Assembly (NCBI RefSeq): GCF_009795885.1
Contig: NZ_WTEV01000023.1
Location: forward strand, 1 to 44,829
Direction: 5' to 3'
DNA from: Gilliamella sp. Pas-s25
GTDB taxonomy: Bacteria > Pseudomonadota > Gammaproteobacteria > Enterobacterales > Orbaceae
DNA: 44,829 bases
Below, in pieces: positions 26,991-36,924 of this stretch. A model generated the notes under the pieces. It saw nothing but the letters and a program-made list of their open reading frames with translations. It ran no database searches and was not told the DNA's origin. Made by a program: the position numbers and the translations under genes. Positions within the stretch are counted from its first letter, which is position 1. The number at the start of each line of letters is the position of its first letter.

Positions 26991-27671
26991 TTACCAATGA
27001 CATGCATTTCTTAATACTTTTATTGAGGAATTTAATGTTGATACATTAAACACTAAGCCGTTTAACATAGGGTCATCTGATTTTAGTGTTAATGATCTTG
27101 CGTTAACGATACGTTTAATTTGTTCTATACCAAGTAATCCTCTACTTGACTCAAAAATAAAACCATTGTCTCTGACAAACCAATTAGCTTTTACCACATC
27201 ATTCTCAGTAATTAATTGCAGTTCAGTATTTTTATAGTTTATTGGATTGAATAAAACGATCTGCATACGTGTAATATTATCAATGCAACTAAATGCTAAA
27301 ATAGGTCTTGGCGGTTGAAGACCAATCGCATAGGTCGTTAATAAAATTTGAGAGTCATTATTTGAAGTATTGAGAATAAAATAAGGACTATCTTCCTTAC
27401 GTGTTTTTTCTTGTTCAACAATCGAAAACCAAAGAGCACTATGTTGCGGCACGCCTTCGTTTTGTAAAGGAGTTTTACTGTTTGGAGATAAGATTTTATC
27501 GTAACATTCTAATCGTGTAAGTGCCGATGTTTCTTTGGCGCATTGAGCTAATAAATTAAGTGTTTCTTTATCATTTAATGTCGCATTAGCTACATTCATC
27601 AAATGAATGCCTAATACTATAAAAAAGAAATACCGAATATAACTAAGATCAAAATGATAATTTTTACGCAT
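26991..27671 (-). CDS. vasI: VasI/TagO-type T6SS accessory protein
   Basis: 226 residues. A signal peptide covers residues 1-30 (hydrophobic YFFFIVLGIHLM, cleavage after ANA). The mature start LLAQCAKETSALTRLECYDK has the Cys-x11-Cys-Tyr-Asp pattern of the VasI/TagO family. The remainder is a beta-rich periplasmic domain that ends with a Cys-His-Trp. These proteins accompany T6SS operons near tssH and tssA; their exact role is poorly defined. It lies 3 nt downstream of tssH and is translationally linked. Confidence 0.85.
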   Translation of the reverse strand: MRKNYHFDLSYIRYFFFIVLGIHLMNVANATLNDKETLNLLAQCAKETSALTRLECYDKILSPNSKTPLQNEGVPQHSALWFSIVEQEKTRKEDSPYFILNTSNNDSQILLTTYAIGLQPPRPILAFSCIDNITRMQIVLFNPINYKNTELQLITENDVVKANWFVRDNGFIFESSRGLLGIEQIKRIVNARSLTLKSDDPMLNGLVFNVSTLNSSIKVLRNACHW

Positions 27672-27674
27672 TAG

Positions 27675-30296
27675 TTAATTAATCTCTGCTGTGAATTGAT
27701 GATTATTAACACTAAAGTGAATAAGTGTTATTTTTTCGTTTGCGGATACTTTCTTGAGTAATAGTAACGAAACAGGCGGTAATAAATAACCATCGATGAT
27801 TGATTCAAGCATTCGAGCGCCATTTTCGCTTCGGTTTGCTCGGTTAATTATTTCTTCTGCCACCTCATTATCAAATATAACATCAGCTTTAAAGCGAGTA
27901 TGGAGAACGTTGTGTAATCGAGTTAACTTATCGACAATGATTGATTTGAGTATATCTTCTGATAATGGTAAGTAAGGAACAATTTCCATTCTTGCAAGTA
28001 ATGCAGGTTTAAAGAAATTAGCTAACTCTGGATATAATTTATCTATAATATCTTCGGGTTTATTCGCATACTGGACAATAGTTTGATATCCTAGATTTGA
28101 GGTTAAAAAGAAGACCACATTTTTACAATCAATAATTCGTCCTTCACCATCTGCTATTTCACCCTTGTCAAAAGCTTGATAAAATAAATTTAATACATCG
28201 GGGTGGGCTTTTTCAACTTCATCTAATAATACAACAGAATAGGGTTTTTTTCTGATTGCTTCAGTTAATACGCCACCTTCTCCATAGCCAATATAACCAG
28301 GTGGTGAACCAATTAAACGAGAAACAGTATGTTTTTCCTGAAACTCAGACATATTTATTGTCGTTAGATATTGCGTACCGCCAAATAATATATTTGCAAT
28401 CTGTAATACAGTTTCGGTTTTACCAACACCACTTGGACCTACAAGTAAAAAAGCACCTAGTGGTCGACCCGGTCTTCTTAGATCAGCTCGTGAGGTTAGC
28501 AAATGCTTATGTAAATGACTAATAGCAAGATCTTGTCCTTTAATAATTTGATTTAAATAAGCTGGAAGCTCAGTAATAATTTTTAATTCATCTTGAGAAA
28601 TCTGTCTAAGTGGTACGCCTGTCCATTCAGCAATAACATTTGCTATTTGCGATTTATCAACATGAGGAGATATTAGATGTGTTTTAGTTTGAGCTTCATC
28701 TAGTTGTTTGGATAGTTGTTTTAGTTGAGATGTGAGTTTGATTCTTTCCACCTCTGTTGTATCATCTCTTGATTCCAGACTGTCTTCCTCAAGCTGTAAT
28801 AGCTGTGCACGTAAACTAATTACTTGATCAACTAATTGTCGTTGCTGTTGCCATTGATCGTTAAGTTGTTGTAACTCGTCGGCTAATGAGGTATTTTGTG
28901 TATTTAATTCCGCCAAACGTTCATTGTATTCACCTAATCCTAAATACTGTTGACGCGTTAATAATTGAATTTCGGTATTATTTTGATGTAATTTATTTTG
29001 TAATGCCGAAACCCGTTTTGGTGGGGTTGTTAAATTAATTGAAATACGTGCACAAGCTGTGTCTAATACATCAATAGCTTTATCTGGTAATTGGCGACCA
29101 GATAGGTAACGATCACTAAGTATAGCGGCTGCTTGTAAAGCATCATCATCAATTAAAACACCATGTGCATTTTCATAAATAGCTCTTAAACCTCTAAGAA
29201 TAACAATTGCCTCGTCTGCACTAGGTTCATTAACCTGTACAAGTTGAAATCGTCTAGATAAAGCAGCATCTTTTTCAAAGTATTTTTTATATTCACTCCA
29301 GGTTGTTGCTGCAATGGTTTTTAATTCACCTCGAGCTAAAGCGGGTTTTAATAAATTAGATACATCTAAACCTCCAGCGCTATTTCCTGCACCTATTAGT
29401 GTATGCGCTTCATCAATAAATAAAATAATTGGTATCGCAGATTCGATCACCTCTGACATGATCCCTTTGAATCTTTTTTCAAATTCTCCTTTAACTGATG
29501 CCCCAGCTTGCAATGCACCTAGATCAAGATTCATTAGTTCAGTACCTTTTAGTTTATCTGGAACTTGATCATTAATAATACGTAGTGCTAACCCTTCAAT
29601 TAATGCACTTTTCCCAACACCTGCTTCACCTACAATAATAGGATTATTTTTGCGCCTACGGCACAATATGTCGATCATTAAATCTATTTCTTCATCACGA
29701 CATAGCACAGGATCTAATTTGTGTTGCCTTGCTAGTTTAGTAACATTAGTTGCATAGCGATCAAGTAAGGTGAATTCACTAAAGGAGGTAGATGATGACT
29801 TGGCTTTTTCATCATCTGAAATGTTTTCAGCTGAACCTTGCGTCCACTGCTCAAATTGATCTTTTAATAATTCTTGATTAATTAATTTAAGATGCTGAGA
29901 AAGCGGTATTGAGACATATCTAGTAGGATTTTGCAGTAAAGCAAGTAATAAAGCACCTGTTCTAATTTGAGGTTGTTTTAATTCAATCTGAGAAATTAAT
30001 AAGGCTTCTTGGAACCATTGAATCAATAATGGAGAAAATGGTGGTGTCTCATCCCATTGAGTATGCATAAAAGCACTTTCATCTAATAGTTGTTTTAATA
30101 GCTGATAATCAATTTTGGCTTTGTCTAAAATTATTCTTATATCATTTAATGGCGTGTCTAAGCATTGAAATAAATAATGTGATGCTGTAATTTCAGGTTG
30201 TTTTTTACTAACACATAATGTTGCTGTTGTTTCTAAAATTTGTTTACTTATAGGATGAAATTGAGCAACTAATTTTGGTAAATCGATTCTAATCAT
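27675..30296 (-). CDS. tssH: TssH (ClpV) sheath-recycling AAA+ ATPase
   Basis: 873 residues. There is a Clp-N type domain (1-150), then AAA-1 with Walker A GEAGVGKSALIEG at about 222 and Walker B IILFIDEAHTLIGAG near 290. A coiled middle domain rich in Gln and Leu (about 420-540) follows, then AAA-2 with Walker A GPSGVGKTETVLQ near 620, GYIGYGEGG and VVLLDEVEKAHPDV. The complete motif set implies an active ATPase that disassembles contracted TssBC sheaths. It is distinguished from ClpB by its N-domain and T6SS context. The start lies 14 nt after tssL. Confidence 0.96.
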   Translation of the reverse strand: MIRIDLPKLVAQFHPISKQILETTATLCVSKKQPEITASHYLFQCLDTPLNDIRIILDKAKIDYQLLKQLLDESAFMHTQWDETPPFSPLLIQWFQEALLISQIELKQPQIRTGALLLALLQNPTRYVSIPLSQHLKLINQELLKDQFEQWTQGSAENISDDEKAKSSSTSFSEFTLLDRYATNVTKLARQHKLDPVLCRDEEIDLMIDILCRRRKNNPIIVGEAGVGKSALIEGLALRIINDQVPDKLKGTELMNLDLGALQAGASVKGEFEKRFKGIMSEVIESAIPIILFIDEAHTLIGAGNSAGGLDVSNLLKPALARGELKTIAATTWSEYKKYFEKDAALSRRFQLVQVNEPSADEAIVILRGLRAIYENAHGVLIDDDALQAAAILSDRYLSGRQLPDKAIDVLDTACARISINLTTPPKRVSALQNKLHQNNTEIQLLTRQQYLGLGEYNERLAELNTQNTSLADELQQLNDQWQQQRQLVDQVISLRAQLLQLEEDSLESRDDTTEVERIKLTSQLKQLSKQLDEAQTKTHLISPHVDKSQIANVIAEWTGVPLRQISQDELKIITELPAYLNQIIKGQDLAISHLHKHLLTSRADLRRPGRPLGAFLLVGPSGVGKTETVLQIANILFGGTQYLTTINMSEFQEKHTVSRLIGSPPGYIGYGEGGVLTEAIRKKPYSVVLLDEVEKAHPDVLNLFYQAFDKGEIADGEGRIIDCKNVVFFLTSNLGYQTIVQYANKPEDIIDKLYPELANFFKPALLARMEIVPYLPLSEDILKSIIVDKLTRLHNVLHTRFKADVIFDNEVAEEIINRANRSENGARMLESIIDGYLLPPVSLLLLKKVSANEKITLIHFSVNNHQFTAEIN

Positions 30297-30310
30297 ATAC
30301 TTGCCTAATA

Positions 30311-31045
30311 TTAATGTAACAATAGATTTAATTGATTAATAATTTCTTGCGTTTGGCTATTTAATTTCAATGTATAAATTAAATAAACTATCAATAAGCC
30401 CGCAACTAAATATATTGAAAGCGTTGTGATTGAAAATTTTTTCTTCAACTTGTAAGGACTTTTTATACTCTCTCCTTGGGATAATACTATATTGGTAGAC
30501 TTATCTTGCATTGAGTAGAGTAAATCATGTAATCGTCGAAAAATTTTATTAAACTCTTCGGTATGCCCAATACCAACTTTGTAACGTCCGCGAAAACCAA
30601 GACAAAAGCAGATGTATATAAATTCAAGTAAATCTTTATATTTTTGGGGTTCACTCATTAAACGTTCAAGCAATAAATAGACCCGTTCTCCTCCCCATGA
30701 TTCGTTATGAAAGCGAACCAGTAATGAATGAGCTCCCCAATTATTTTGGCTATTCCATGGATGTTGCATCGCAAGTTCATCAATAAAAGTGCAAAGTACA
30801 TAGCGAAACGAAACTACGGAACTTGATTCGTACCCCTTAGTTTGCAAAATATGCTCAACAGCCAAAATATCGTTTACAACCTGTTTATAAACCTCTTCAG
30901 CATTATCCAAATTTGTCATGTCTCTTAAACGTTGAGTCATACCAAGTAAAGGAGTTGCAGCATCGATCATTGGATTGATACTGTTACCTCTTAGAATAAA
31001 CGTTTGCTGTATTGTATCTTGATGATGGAAAATGGTATTTTGCAT
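30311..31045 (-). CDS. tssL: TssL (DotU) inner-membrane protein
   Basis: 244 residues from the ATG at 31043-31045, chosen because GAGGA lies 8 nt upstream and just beyond the tssK stop; an upstream start would lie inside tssK. DotU features are NPMIDAATPLLGMTQRLRDM, YVLCTFIDELAM, WGAHSLLVRFHNESWGGERV and LLEFIYICFCLGFRGRY. A single C-terminal membrane helix (LSIYLVAGLLIVYLIYTL, about 215-235) anchors it. No OmpA-type peptidoglycan domain is attached, so wall anchoring must come from another protein or be absent. Confidence 0.95.
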   Translation of the reverse strand: MQNTIFHHQDTIQQTFILRGNSINPMIDAATPLLGMTQRLRDMTNLDNAEEVYKQVVNDILAVEHILQTKGYESSSVVSFRYVLCTFIDELAMQHPWNSQNNWGAHSLLVRFHNESWGGERVYLLLERLMSEPQKYKDLLEFIYICFCLGFRGRYKVGIGHTEEFNKIFRRLHDLLYSMQDKSTNIVLSQGESIKSPYKLKKKFSITTLSIYLVAGLLIVYLIYTLKLNSQTQEIINQLNLLLH

Positions 31046-31047
31046 TA

Positions 31048-32391
31048 TTATTTTCCTCGAATAGCCCAAAATTGCATATCAAGTTCAGGAAACTCTCCTG
31101 CTACGTGAAAAGCAATAGCACCATCAGTAATGATATCTTCCCATGCCGGTGCATTAGTATCTAACTGGAAGTAGGTGTAACCAGAATGGTGTGGTAATTG
31201 TGAAGGAGCCGCACTGAGTGCTTTAAGAGGAATGCCTAAAACTTGTATACTTACAAGCTCTCGAATTTTATTTGGTGTTGACACTTTTGTTTGTTGCACA
31301 AATGATCGTAATAAAGATTCTTGTGGCACACGAGCCTTTACCGCCAGAATAAAATCTGCAGTACGTAATAATGTCTTATCATGAATAACGCCATCGTATA
31401 TACCATGAGATCGTTTTGATAATTGAATAGAAACCGCTCTAGGCATTAATACGGTGCTTAATGCACGTCGAGTTATTAACATTAAGTCATAAAAAGTAGT
31501 TGTAAGATCATCATGATTATAATGTTCAAACAATGGGCTAACACGTGACTCATCTGTAAACGTCATTAGTTCACCACAAATTAAAACTAATTGGCGATAA
31601 AGATCTTCAGGATGAACACTGGTACGTTTTGCCAAATGGATAAAAATAGGTTTGGCCCGATTAAATAGTTGCAACATTAGAAACTCAGACACATCAGCAA
31701 CACCTTGCTGCTCTGGCGCACTAATCCTTTGGGATAACTGCTTAGCTCGTTCGGTAATTAATCCAGCAACTTCGCTTAAAAAATCATATAGCAAATACGA
31801 AACATTAATCGAATTACACGTTGGAATAAAATACTCATCTAAAACAAGTGCGCCATCAGCTTTTTTCTCTTTAATTCGACAAACTGGTAATACAGTATAG
31901 GCACTGAGATCATCAGAACCCTGCATTAGGCGTGGCGATAACTTAGCAATAGGAACTTCACGTATCTCGCCATTTTTACCAAAAATATCGCGGACATTAA
32001 TCTCATCATACACATATCTTGTTTCTCTCATTTTAATATTTTTTGCAATATCTATCGCAGTAACTGACTCATTTCGATTTGGTAACACAAGATAAATATA
32101 ATGACTTTCAGCTGTATCTAATTTTTTTATTTCAATGGGATCAGGTAATTGATCTTGAAAGGGAATATCGAATAATGTGCCATCTGGCATTAATCCAAGT
32201 GCAGAAGATAATCCCACTCGTCCTAATCGTAAAAATTCACGATTGAGTTCTAAGGTACTAAACCCATAAAAATAGTTATTGATAAGATTTAAATGGTGAC
32301 TTAATAAATAGTCATAATAACGCTGTTGTTGCTGAAAATTCTGTGGACGAACAGCCCCATTTACCCAAATAACATTACTATGAGTACCCAT
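31048..32391 (-). CDS. tssK: TssK baseplate protein
   Basis: 447 residues. VIWVNGAVRPQNFQQQQRYY at the start and the GLMPDGTLFDIPF motif are characteristic of TssK, the trimeric adaptor joining the baseplate to the TssM/TssL membrane complex. Its ATG overlaps the tssJ stop by one base (TAATG), implying coupled translation. The mid-protein Arg-rich helices (LITERAKQLSQRISAP) are also typical. Length and motif order are normal, with no sign of damage. Confidence 0.96.
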   Translation of the reverse strand: MGTHSNVIWVNGAVRPQNFQQQQRYYDYLLSHHLNLINNYFYGFSTLELNREFLRLGRVGLSSALGLMPDGTLFDIPFQDQLPDPIEIKKLDTAESHYIYLVLPNRNESVTAIDIAKNIKMRETRYVYDEINVRDIFGKNGEIREVPIAKLSPRLMQGSDDLSAYTVLPVCRIKEKKADGALVLDEYFIPTCNSINVSYLLYDFLSEVAGLITERAKQLSQRISAPEQQGVADVSEFLMLQLFNRAKPIFIHLAKRTSVHPEDLYRQLVLICGELMTFTDESRVSPLFEHYNHDDLTTTFYDLMLITRRALSTVLMPRAVSIQLSKRSHGIYDGVIHDKTLLRTADFILAVKARVPQESLLRSFVQQTKVSTPNKIRELVSIQVLGIPLKALSAAPSQLPHHSGYTYFQLDTNAPAWEDIITDGAIAFHVAGEFPELDMQFWAIRGK

Positions 32392-32921
32392 TATTTTTCT
32401 TCCTTCTTAATTAAAACTTCGTCTGTTTTTATGTGTATTATAAAGGTTTCTTTTTTGCCTATTGATTCAACTTCGGCAATGTCAGCCCAATAAGAATTAT
32501 TAATATCAGCATAATGTGCTATTACGCCAATAAATCGTGTTTTTTCGTTAAGTTTCAATGGTGGTAAAACTTTATATTGGTCCGGTAATAGGGTGTAATC
32601 TTGATGATCAACATAATTTTTGCCAAATGCCTTTTCTGGTCCCTCAATTAATAACTGATCATAGTTAGCGCTCAAAAAGTGTGAGTCTTCGTTGAGATAA
32701 ACAACTTGTAGTTCTATTGGTGTGGCTTCCCCATCCTGATTTTGATTGATATCTTCATCAGATAAGAAAGTCAGCGTTACTTCAGTTGGGTTCTCCGATG
32801 GATAGCCAACCGGAACATTGGGATCGTTGATTACCTCAAAAATCTTTTTGGTTGTTTCACAGCCGAAAAGGTTCAACGATATAAGAAAACAAAAAGATAT
32901 TCTCAACAAACGGTTATGCAT
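32391..32921 (-). CDS. tssJ: TssJ outer-membrane lipoprotein
   Basis: 176 residues from the ATG at 32919-32921. A longer open frame exists upstream, but it overlaps the fha gene, and only this start gives a signal peptide (LLRISFCFLISLNLFGC) with lipobox LFGC at Cys21; AGGAG lies 10 nt upstream. The mature domain has the TssJ beta-sandwich pattern (TEVTLTFLSDEDINQNQDG, PIELQVVYLN, GVIAHYADINNSYWADI). It sits in the outer membrane and binds the periplasmic end of TssM. It starts 1 nt after the fha stop. Confidence 0.93.
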   Translation of the reverse strand: MHNRLLRISFCFLISLNLFGCETTKKIFEVINDPNVPVGYPSENPTEVTLTFLSDEDINQNQDGEATPIELQVVYLNEDSHFLSANYDQLLIEGPEKAFGKNYVDHQDYTLLPDQYKVLPPLKLNEKTRFIGVIAHYADINNSYWADIAEVESIGKKETFIIHIKTDEVLIKKEEK

Positions 32922-32922
32922 T

Positions 32923-34206
32923 TCAAATCCGCTCCTGATTAAGTCGTCGCAATTGCTTGTCATATTCTTGTTCATAATGTTCCCAGAACAATTTTTCGAA
33001 GCCTTGTTGTCGATTCGATGATAGTTCTTTGTAATAGCTACAATACATATTCCAAGACCATGTTCCATCATGATCTTTGACTTTTCGGCTATTACGATAG
33101 ATTTCAAAGCGGTTCGATAATTGCTCGGGAGAGAAGGCATCTAGCATGGCTGACAGAGCGTATTTAGTTGCAATTTCACTGGCTTTATTATGAATTGCGA
33201 CATTTTCCAATGATTCTTTTACTGCTGCTGGTGCTGATAAATAAACAGTACAAAGCTGTTCAGAAAATAGTAACGCCATTGTATCTGAATAGTTTTGATT
33301 CAATCGTAGCGGATTATCTTCTATAGGTCTTAAATTTTTATTCTTTAACACATCTTTTGATAGGTTTAATTTTAATAAACCTTCAATGGTCGCTTTAAGG
33401 GTTTCTCCTAATTCTTCTAAAAGAGCGCTTGCTTCATCGGTATTATGAATATTTAAACTGACTCCTAGTCCACGAAGAAAAGGAACTAAACTTAAATTTA
33501 TATTTTCCATGGCAAATGTATTATCGTCATGTAATGGTGAATCAAAATTAGGAACTTCAATAAAATTATTGTCCATTAGGTTTCCTTGTTTTACATTATA
33601 GTCTACTAATGATTTTGGTTGTCCTGATGCATTGCTTTCATGTCCCGATATATTTTTATAAAAATCGGATAATGCATTGTTAGTATCTCTTTCTATTGCC
33701 TTAAATGGATCAACAATTTCAGGTTCTTGCTCTGTTTCGAAATTATGATTATATGGATTTGAAGCGGTATCTTTATCATCTGTATTAAACATATCATTCA
33801 ATGATATTTCATTGAATGATATAATCTGCGCGGGAGATTTGTCTAAAGGATCATCTAATAATTGATTAAGATCAGTTCCAATTCTGGCTTGAATAATTAA
33901 GCTTCCAATCCTTATTTCGTCTCCATGTTGTAATTTAACAGAACTAGCTTGTGATGATATTTCAGACTGATTAATAAATAATTTATCTTCCATTGGCTGA
34001 ATAAAGTAACAGTTATCTTTATTATCTATTCGAGCATGAATTCCTGAAACACCGTTATAGAAATCCTGTATTTGCCATTCAACATTTTGATGACTGCCAA
34101 TTGTGCCTCCGTTAAGATGAAATACATGCTCCCTTGTATTACCACTATGGAGTGCTTCAGTGTTTCTTATTTTTAACTGTAAAATTTGATGATTGATTTG
34201 ATCCAT
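32923..34206 (-). CDS. tagH: FHA-domain T6SS protein (TagH/Fha type)
   Basis: 427 residues from the ATG at 34204-34206. An FHA domain occupies roughly residues 10-105: GGTIGSHQNVEW, then SGIHARI with the Ser-x-x-His phosphothreonine loop, NCYFIQPMEDKLFIN and LQHGDEIRIGSLII. The C-terminal half carries the TagH domain (FLRGLG, LRPIEDNPLRLN, FEIYRNSRKVKDH...WNMYCSYYKEL). In other T6SSs such proteins recognise a substrate of the Ser/Thr kinase PpkA. No kinase or phosphatase gene is present here. It lies 4 nt after tssG. Confidence 0.9.
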   Translation of the reverse strand: MDQINHQILQLKIRNTEALHSGNTREHVFHLNGGTIGSHQNVEWQIQDFYNGVSGIHARIDNKDNCYFIQPMEDKLFINQSEISSQASSVKLQHGDEIRIGSLIIQARIGTDLNQLLDDPLDKSPAQIISFNEISLNDMFNTDDKDTASNPYNHNFETEQEPEIVDPFKAIERDTNNALSDFYKNISGHESNASGQPKSLVDYNVKQGNLMDNNFIEVPNFDSPLHDDNTFAMENINLSLVPFLRGLGVSLNIHNTDEASALLEELGETLKATIEGLLKLNLSKDVLKNKNLRPIEDNPLRLNQNYSDTMALLFSEQLCTVYLSAPAAVKESLENVAIHNKASEIATKYALSAMLDAFSPEQLSNRFEIYRNSRKVKDHDGTWSWNMYCSYYKELSSNRQQGFEKLFWEHYEQEYDKQLRRLNQERI

Positions 34207-34210
34207 GATT

Positions 34211-35194
34211 TTATTCTCGCATACATATAGTGACACTTGGATAATCTGGCATTTCACCAATAAATGTAGTCCATCCCAATAAACAACTTATTTCATTACC
34301 TAAATTCATTTCATTTAATTGATCTTTTGCTAGTGAGAGTCTTACATCAAACGCAAGCTGATCACGTAAAATAAATGCTACCAATGTTTTTAGTGGTTCA
34401 AACAACTCTCCAGAAGGTAAAAAAGAAAGGTAGCGATTAACAGTCAATTTATTTAAACATAAAAGAAATTTTCCATTGCAGTCCTCAATATTATCGCCAA
34501 TCACAAAATTTTCACCTAATTCAGAATTTATTTCACCTAAACAAGTTTGTTGATCAGATTGTATAGGTACATTTCGCTCTTGCCATGGCATAATAGAAAC
34601 ATCATCTAAATCAAAACAGTGTGCAATTAATCCGCTAATTACTTCTGGTGAGCGAGTTGTACCTGAGAGTAAACCAACATATGAAAGCATTTTGTTATGG
34701 TTAATTTGCAGTGTTTTCCTTAATGTTGGATTTTCTAAACCAACAAAAGCAAACATACGCTGTGAAAATTCGTCTAATCCATCATTGTAAGAGATATAAT
34801 AACGATATTTGCGCCAAATACGATGGAAAAGGGTAATAAATCGATGATTAAATAGATCAAGAAAGTGGTTTAAACCAGATTCATCTTGATCATAACTCCA
34901 AGCGAATTGCTCTAAGTAGAAAGTTGGTAAAGGTGATTGACTACCTTGCAATCCTAAAAATGTTGTTTCTAACAAATACTTTCCATCATCAGTTTCTTTT
35001 AAACTTGATATATCACTTGTAGGAAAAGCTAAAGTTCCATTTGCTTTAAAACAAACTAACTCATCCTCAGGAAAACTATCCTTATTTAAATCATTCTGCT
35101 TATTATGCGTTTTATAAATTAACTCAAGCAGTTGATTAAAGTTATATGTTTTTGCGTTTATATCAGCAAGTGCTGACCGACTTTTACTGGCCAT
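34211..35194 (-). CDS. tssG: TssG baseplate protein
   Basis: 327 residues. YNFNQLLELIY at the start, VCFKANGTLAFPTSDISSLK, TFLGLQGSQSPLPTFYLEQF and HRFITLFHRIWRKYRYY are standard TssG/VasB features. With TssF it forms the wedge around the VgrG hub. CAGGAGC is placed 9 nt before the ATG. The start overlaps the end of tssF by 37 nt, so synthesis of the two partners is coupled. This is the only tssG in the window, although there are two tssF genes. Confidence 0.95.
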   Translation of the reverse strand: MASKSRSALADINAKTYNFNQLLELIYKTHNKQNDLNKDSFPEDELVCFKANGTLAFPTSDISSLKETDDGKYLLETTFLGLQGSQSPLPTFYLEQFAWSYDQDESGLNHFLDLFNHRFITLFHRIWRKYRYYISYNDGLDEFSQRMFAFVGLENPTLRKTLQINHNKMLSYVGLLSGTTRSPEVISGLIAHCFDLDDVSIMPWQERNVPIQSDQQTCLGEINSELGENFVIGDNIEDCNGKFLLCLNKLTVNRYLSFLPSGELFEPLKTLVAFILRDQLAFDVRLSLAKDQLNEMNLGNEISCLLGWTTFIGEMPDYPSVTICMRE

Positions 35195-36909
35195 GTATAA
35201 CGCTCCTGATTATCAATATTAACTATAACTAATAAATGAAATGAGTTTAATGCAGCTTGTTGAGCTAAAAAATGAGCTAGCACAGTTCCCCAAAGATAGA
35301 GTTCTCCTTCTGATTTAAAAACTGATTGGCTTAAATGTAAATAGGTCTTTATACCTCGAACAACCATTTTATTTGCTAATTTACGTTCAACTTGGCTGGA
35401 ATCAATTTTGACAATACCACTAAGAATTTTTAATAAAGTTCTTTCTTGCTGTGGATTATGCATTGCTGGAAAGTGATAACTTTGAAAAATTTGTTGTAAA
35501 ATGTCTTGTTTTAGCAATGATTTGTAATTTTTTGCCAAATTGGAAATGGTGGTCCAATATTGTGTTTCATCAATCATTGGAACCAATTGCAAGGTTGGAC
35601 GAATAATATTTTTCAAGGTAATGTGAGTATTATGATCTATAGAAATAACTTGTTTTAATTCTCCAATTTTCAATTGGGATGGTTTATCTTTATTTGAGCA
35701 AAGTAATCTAACAGATATAGTTTCGATATTATTAATCCAATCCTTTTCATCACTACGGACAAAAGAAATCCAGTGATGAATTGTTAATGTTCGCTTGTCT
35801 TGCGTTTGTGTAACATTGTAAAAACGTCTCTCTTGACCTTTATGTGATTCATATTTATGTTCGAAACTATTAAAATCGTAGTACTCTGCTATCTTATTTT
35901 TTTGTGACCCACTTTCAACCTTTATTACTGAGTAAATTTCAAAATTATCACTATACTGATAACTAGTCACTAAAGGATATTTCTCTTGTTTCCCATCTAA
36001 AAGAATTGGCTCAGCATCATGATAAAATAAATTTATCGCAGGTACACAATTAAGTTTTATCATATGCTTACGTAATTTAATTTTAGAATCAATAACACAA
36101 CTAAAATTAATTTTTAATTGGAAATGAGTATAATCAATGTTGGTGGGAAATAAATTTTTATCGTCATGTGAAAGTTGTAAAAAAAGAAACCCCTCAGGAA
36201 AGGCAAAATATTCATGTAGTGTTCTAAACCCCTTATTGGTATTATCTGCATATGGCAATAGCGTTTGATCATGATCAAAACCGATTGGGTTAAACTGTAA
36301 ATTTGTTAAAGGTAATTCTACACCATTGATAATGATACAACCCGATACTACATAGTTTGATAGCATCATATATAAGATACTACCAACGTAATTATCCTCA
36401 CCAAGATAAAAGTTGATATCATTTAGGTTATTCAGTTTTAAACCGGAATCCAATACAAAGTCAATGATAAGGGAGTCTTGTTGCAATTGATGTGATAGTT
36501 GTAAATCTTGAATAACTAACGGCGTAACCAATAAATCACGACAAGTTTGAAAGGTATATGGAACTGCACCAGTAGCTTGATACTGAATTTCATTTCCTCG
36601 CCGTAACATAGCATTTTTCGTTTTATCATGAATAGACGCTTCCAAAATAGTTAAACTTGGAATAGGCTTTAGATAACTTGGCCATAATAAGACCAAAAAT
36701 GATTGAATTAATTCTGGTAAATCATACTTTAATTTTAATTTAAGTTGGCTGGTAATATAAGCAAGACCTTCAATCAGTCTTTCAACATCAGGATCTTTTT
36801 CATCTTCAATGATAAACTGTAATAATTGAGGGTACACTTTTGCAAAATCATGTGCAATATCTCGAACAAATACAATTTCATCATGGAACTGTTCTGCAAT
36901 TAATGACAT
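35158..36909 (-). CDS. tssF: TssF baseplate protein (operon copy)
   Basis: 583 residues from the ATG at 36907-36909; a TTG 15 nt earlier is less likely. MSLIAEQFHDEIVFVRDIAH, DPDVERLIEGLAYITSQLKL and LKPIPSLTILEA match TssF/VasA. It is the partner of the overlapping tssG. The copy at 15136-16902 shares the N-terminal signature but little else, so the two are not a recent duplication. The C-terminal EGELYLWGTVLAHFLAQQAA is also conserved in the family. Confidence 0.95.
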   Translation of the reverse strand: MSLIAEQFHDEIVFVRDIAHDFAKVYPQLLQFIIEDEKDPDVERLIEGLAYITSQLKLKLKYDLPELIQSFLVLLWPSYLKPIPSLTILEASIHDKTKNAMLRRGNEIQYQATGAVPYTFQTCRDLLVTPLVIQDLQLSHQLQQDSLIIDFVLDSGLKLNNLNDINFYLGEDNYVGSILYMMLSNYVVSGCIIINGVELPLTNLQFNPIGFDHDQTLLPYADNTNKGFRTLHEYFAFPEGFLFLQLSHDDKNLFPTNIDYTHFQLKINFSCVIDSKIKLRKHMIKLNCVPAINLFYHDAEPILLDGKQEKYPLVTSYQYSDNFEIYSVIKVESGSQKNKIAEYYDFNSFEHKYESHKGQERRFYNVTQTQDKRTLTIHHWISFVRSDEKDWINNIETISVRLLCSNKDKPSQLKIGELKQVISIDHNTHITLKNIIRPTLQLVPMIDETQYWTTISNLAKNYKSLLKQDILQQIFQSYHFPAMHNPQQERTLLKILSGIVKIDSSQVERKLANKMVVRGIKTYLHLSQSVFKSEGELYLWGTVLAHFLAQQAALNSFHLLVIVNIDNQERYTWPVKVGQHLLI

Positions 36910-36924
36910 AAGCTCAGTTCCCAA

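Noticed and set aside
32922-33140. A 5' extension of tssJ by 73 codons
   Set aside because: It would overlap fha and place the signal peptide and lipobox inside the protein; the ATG at 32919-32921 fits the lipoprotein signal.
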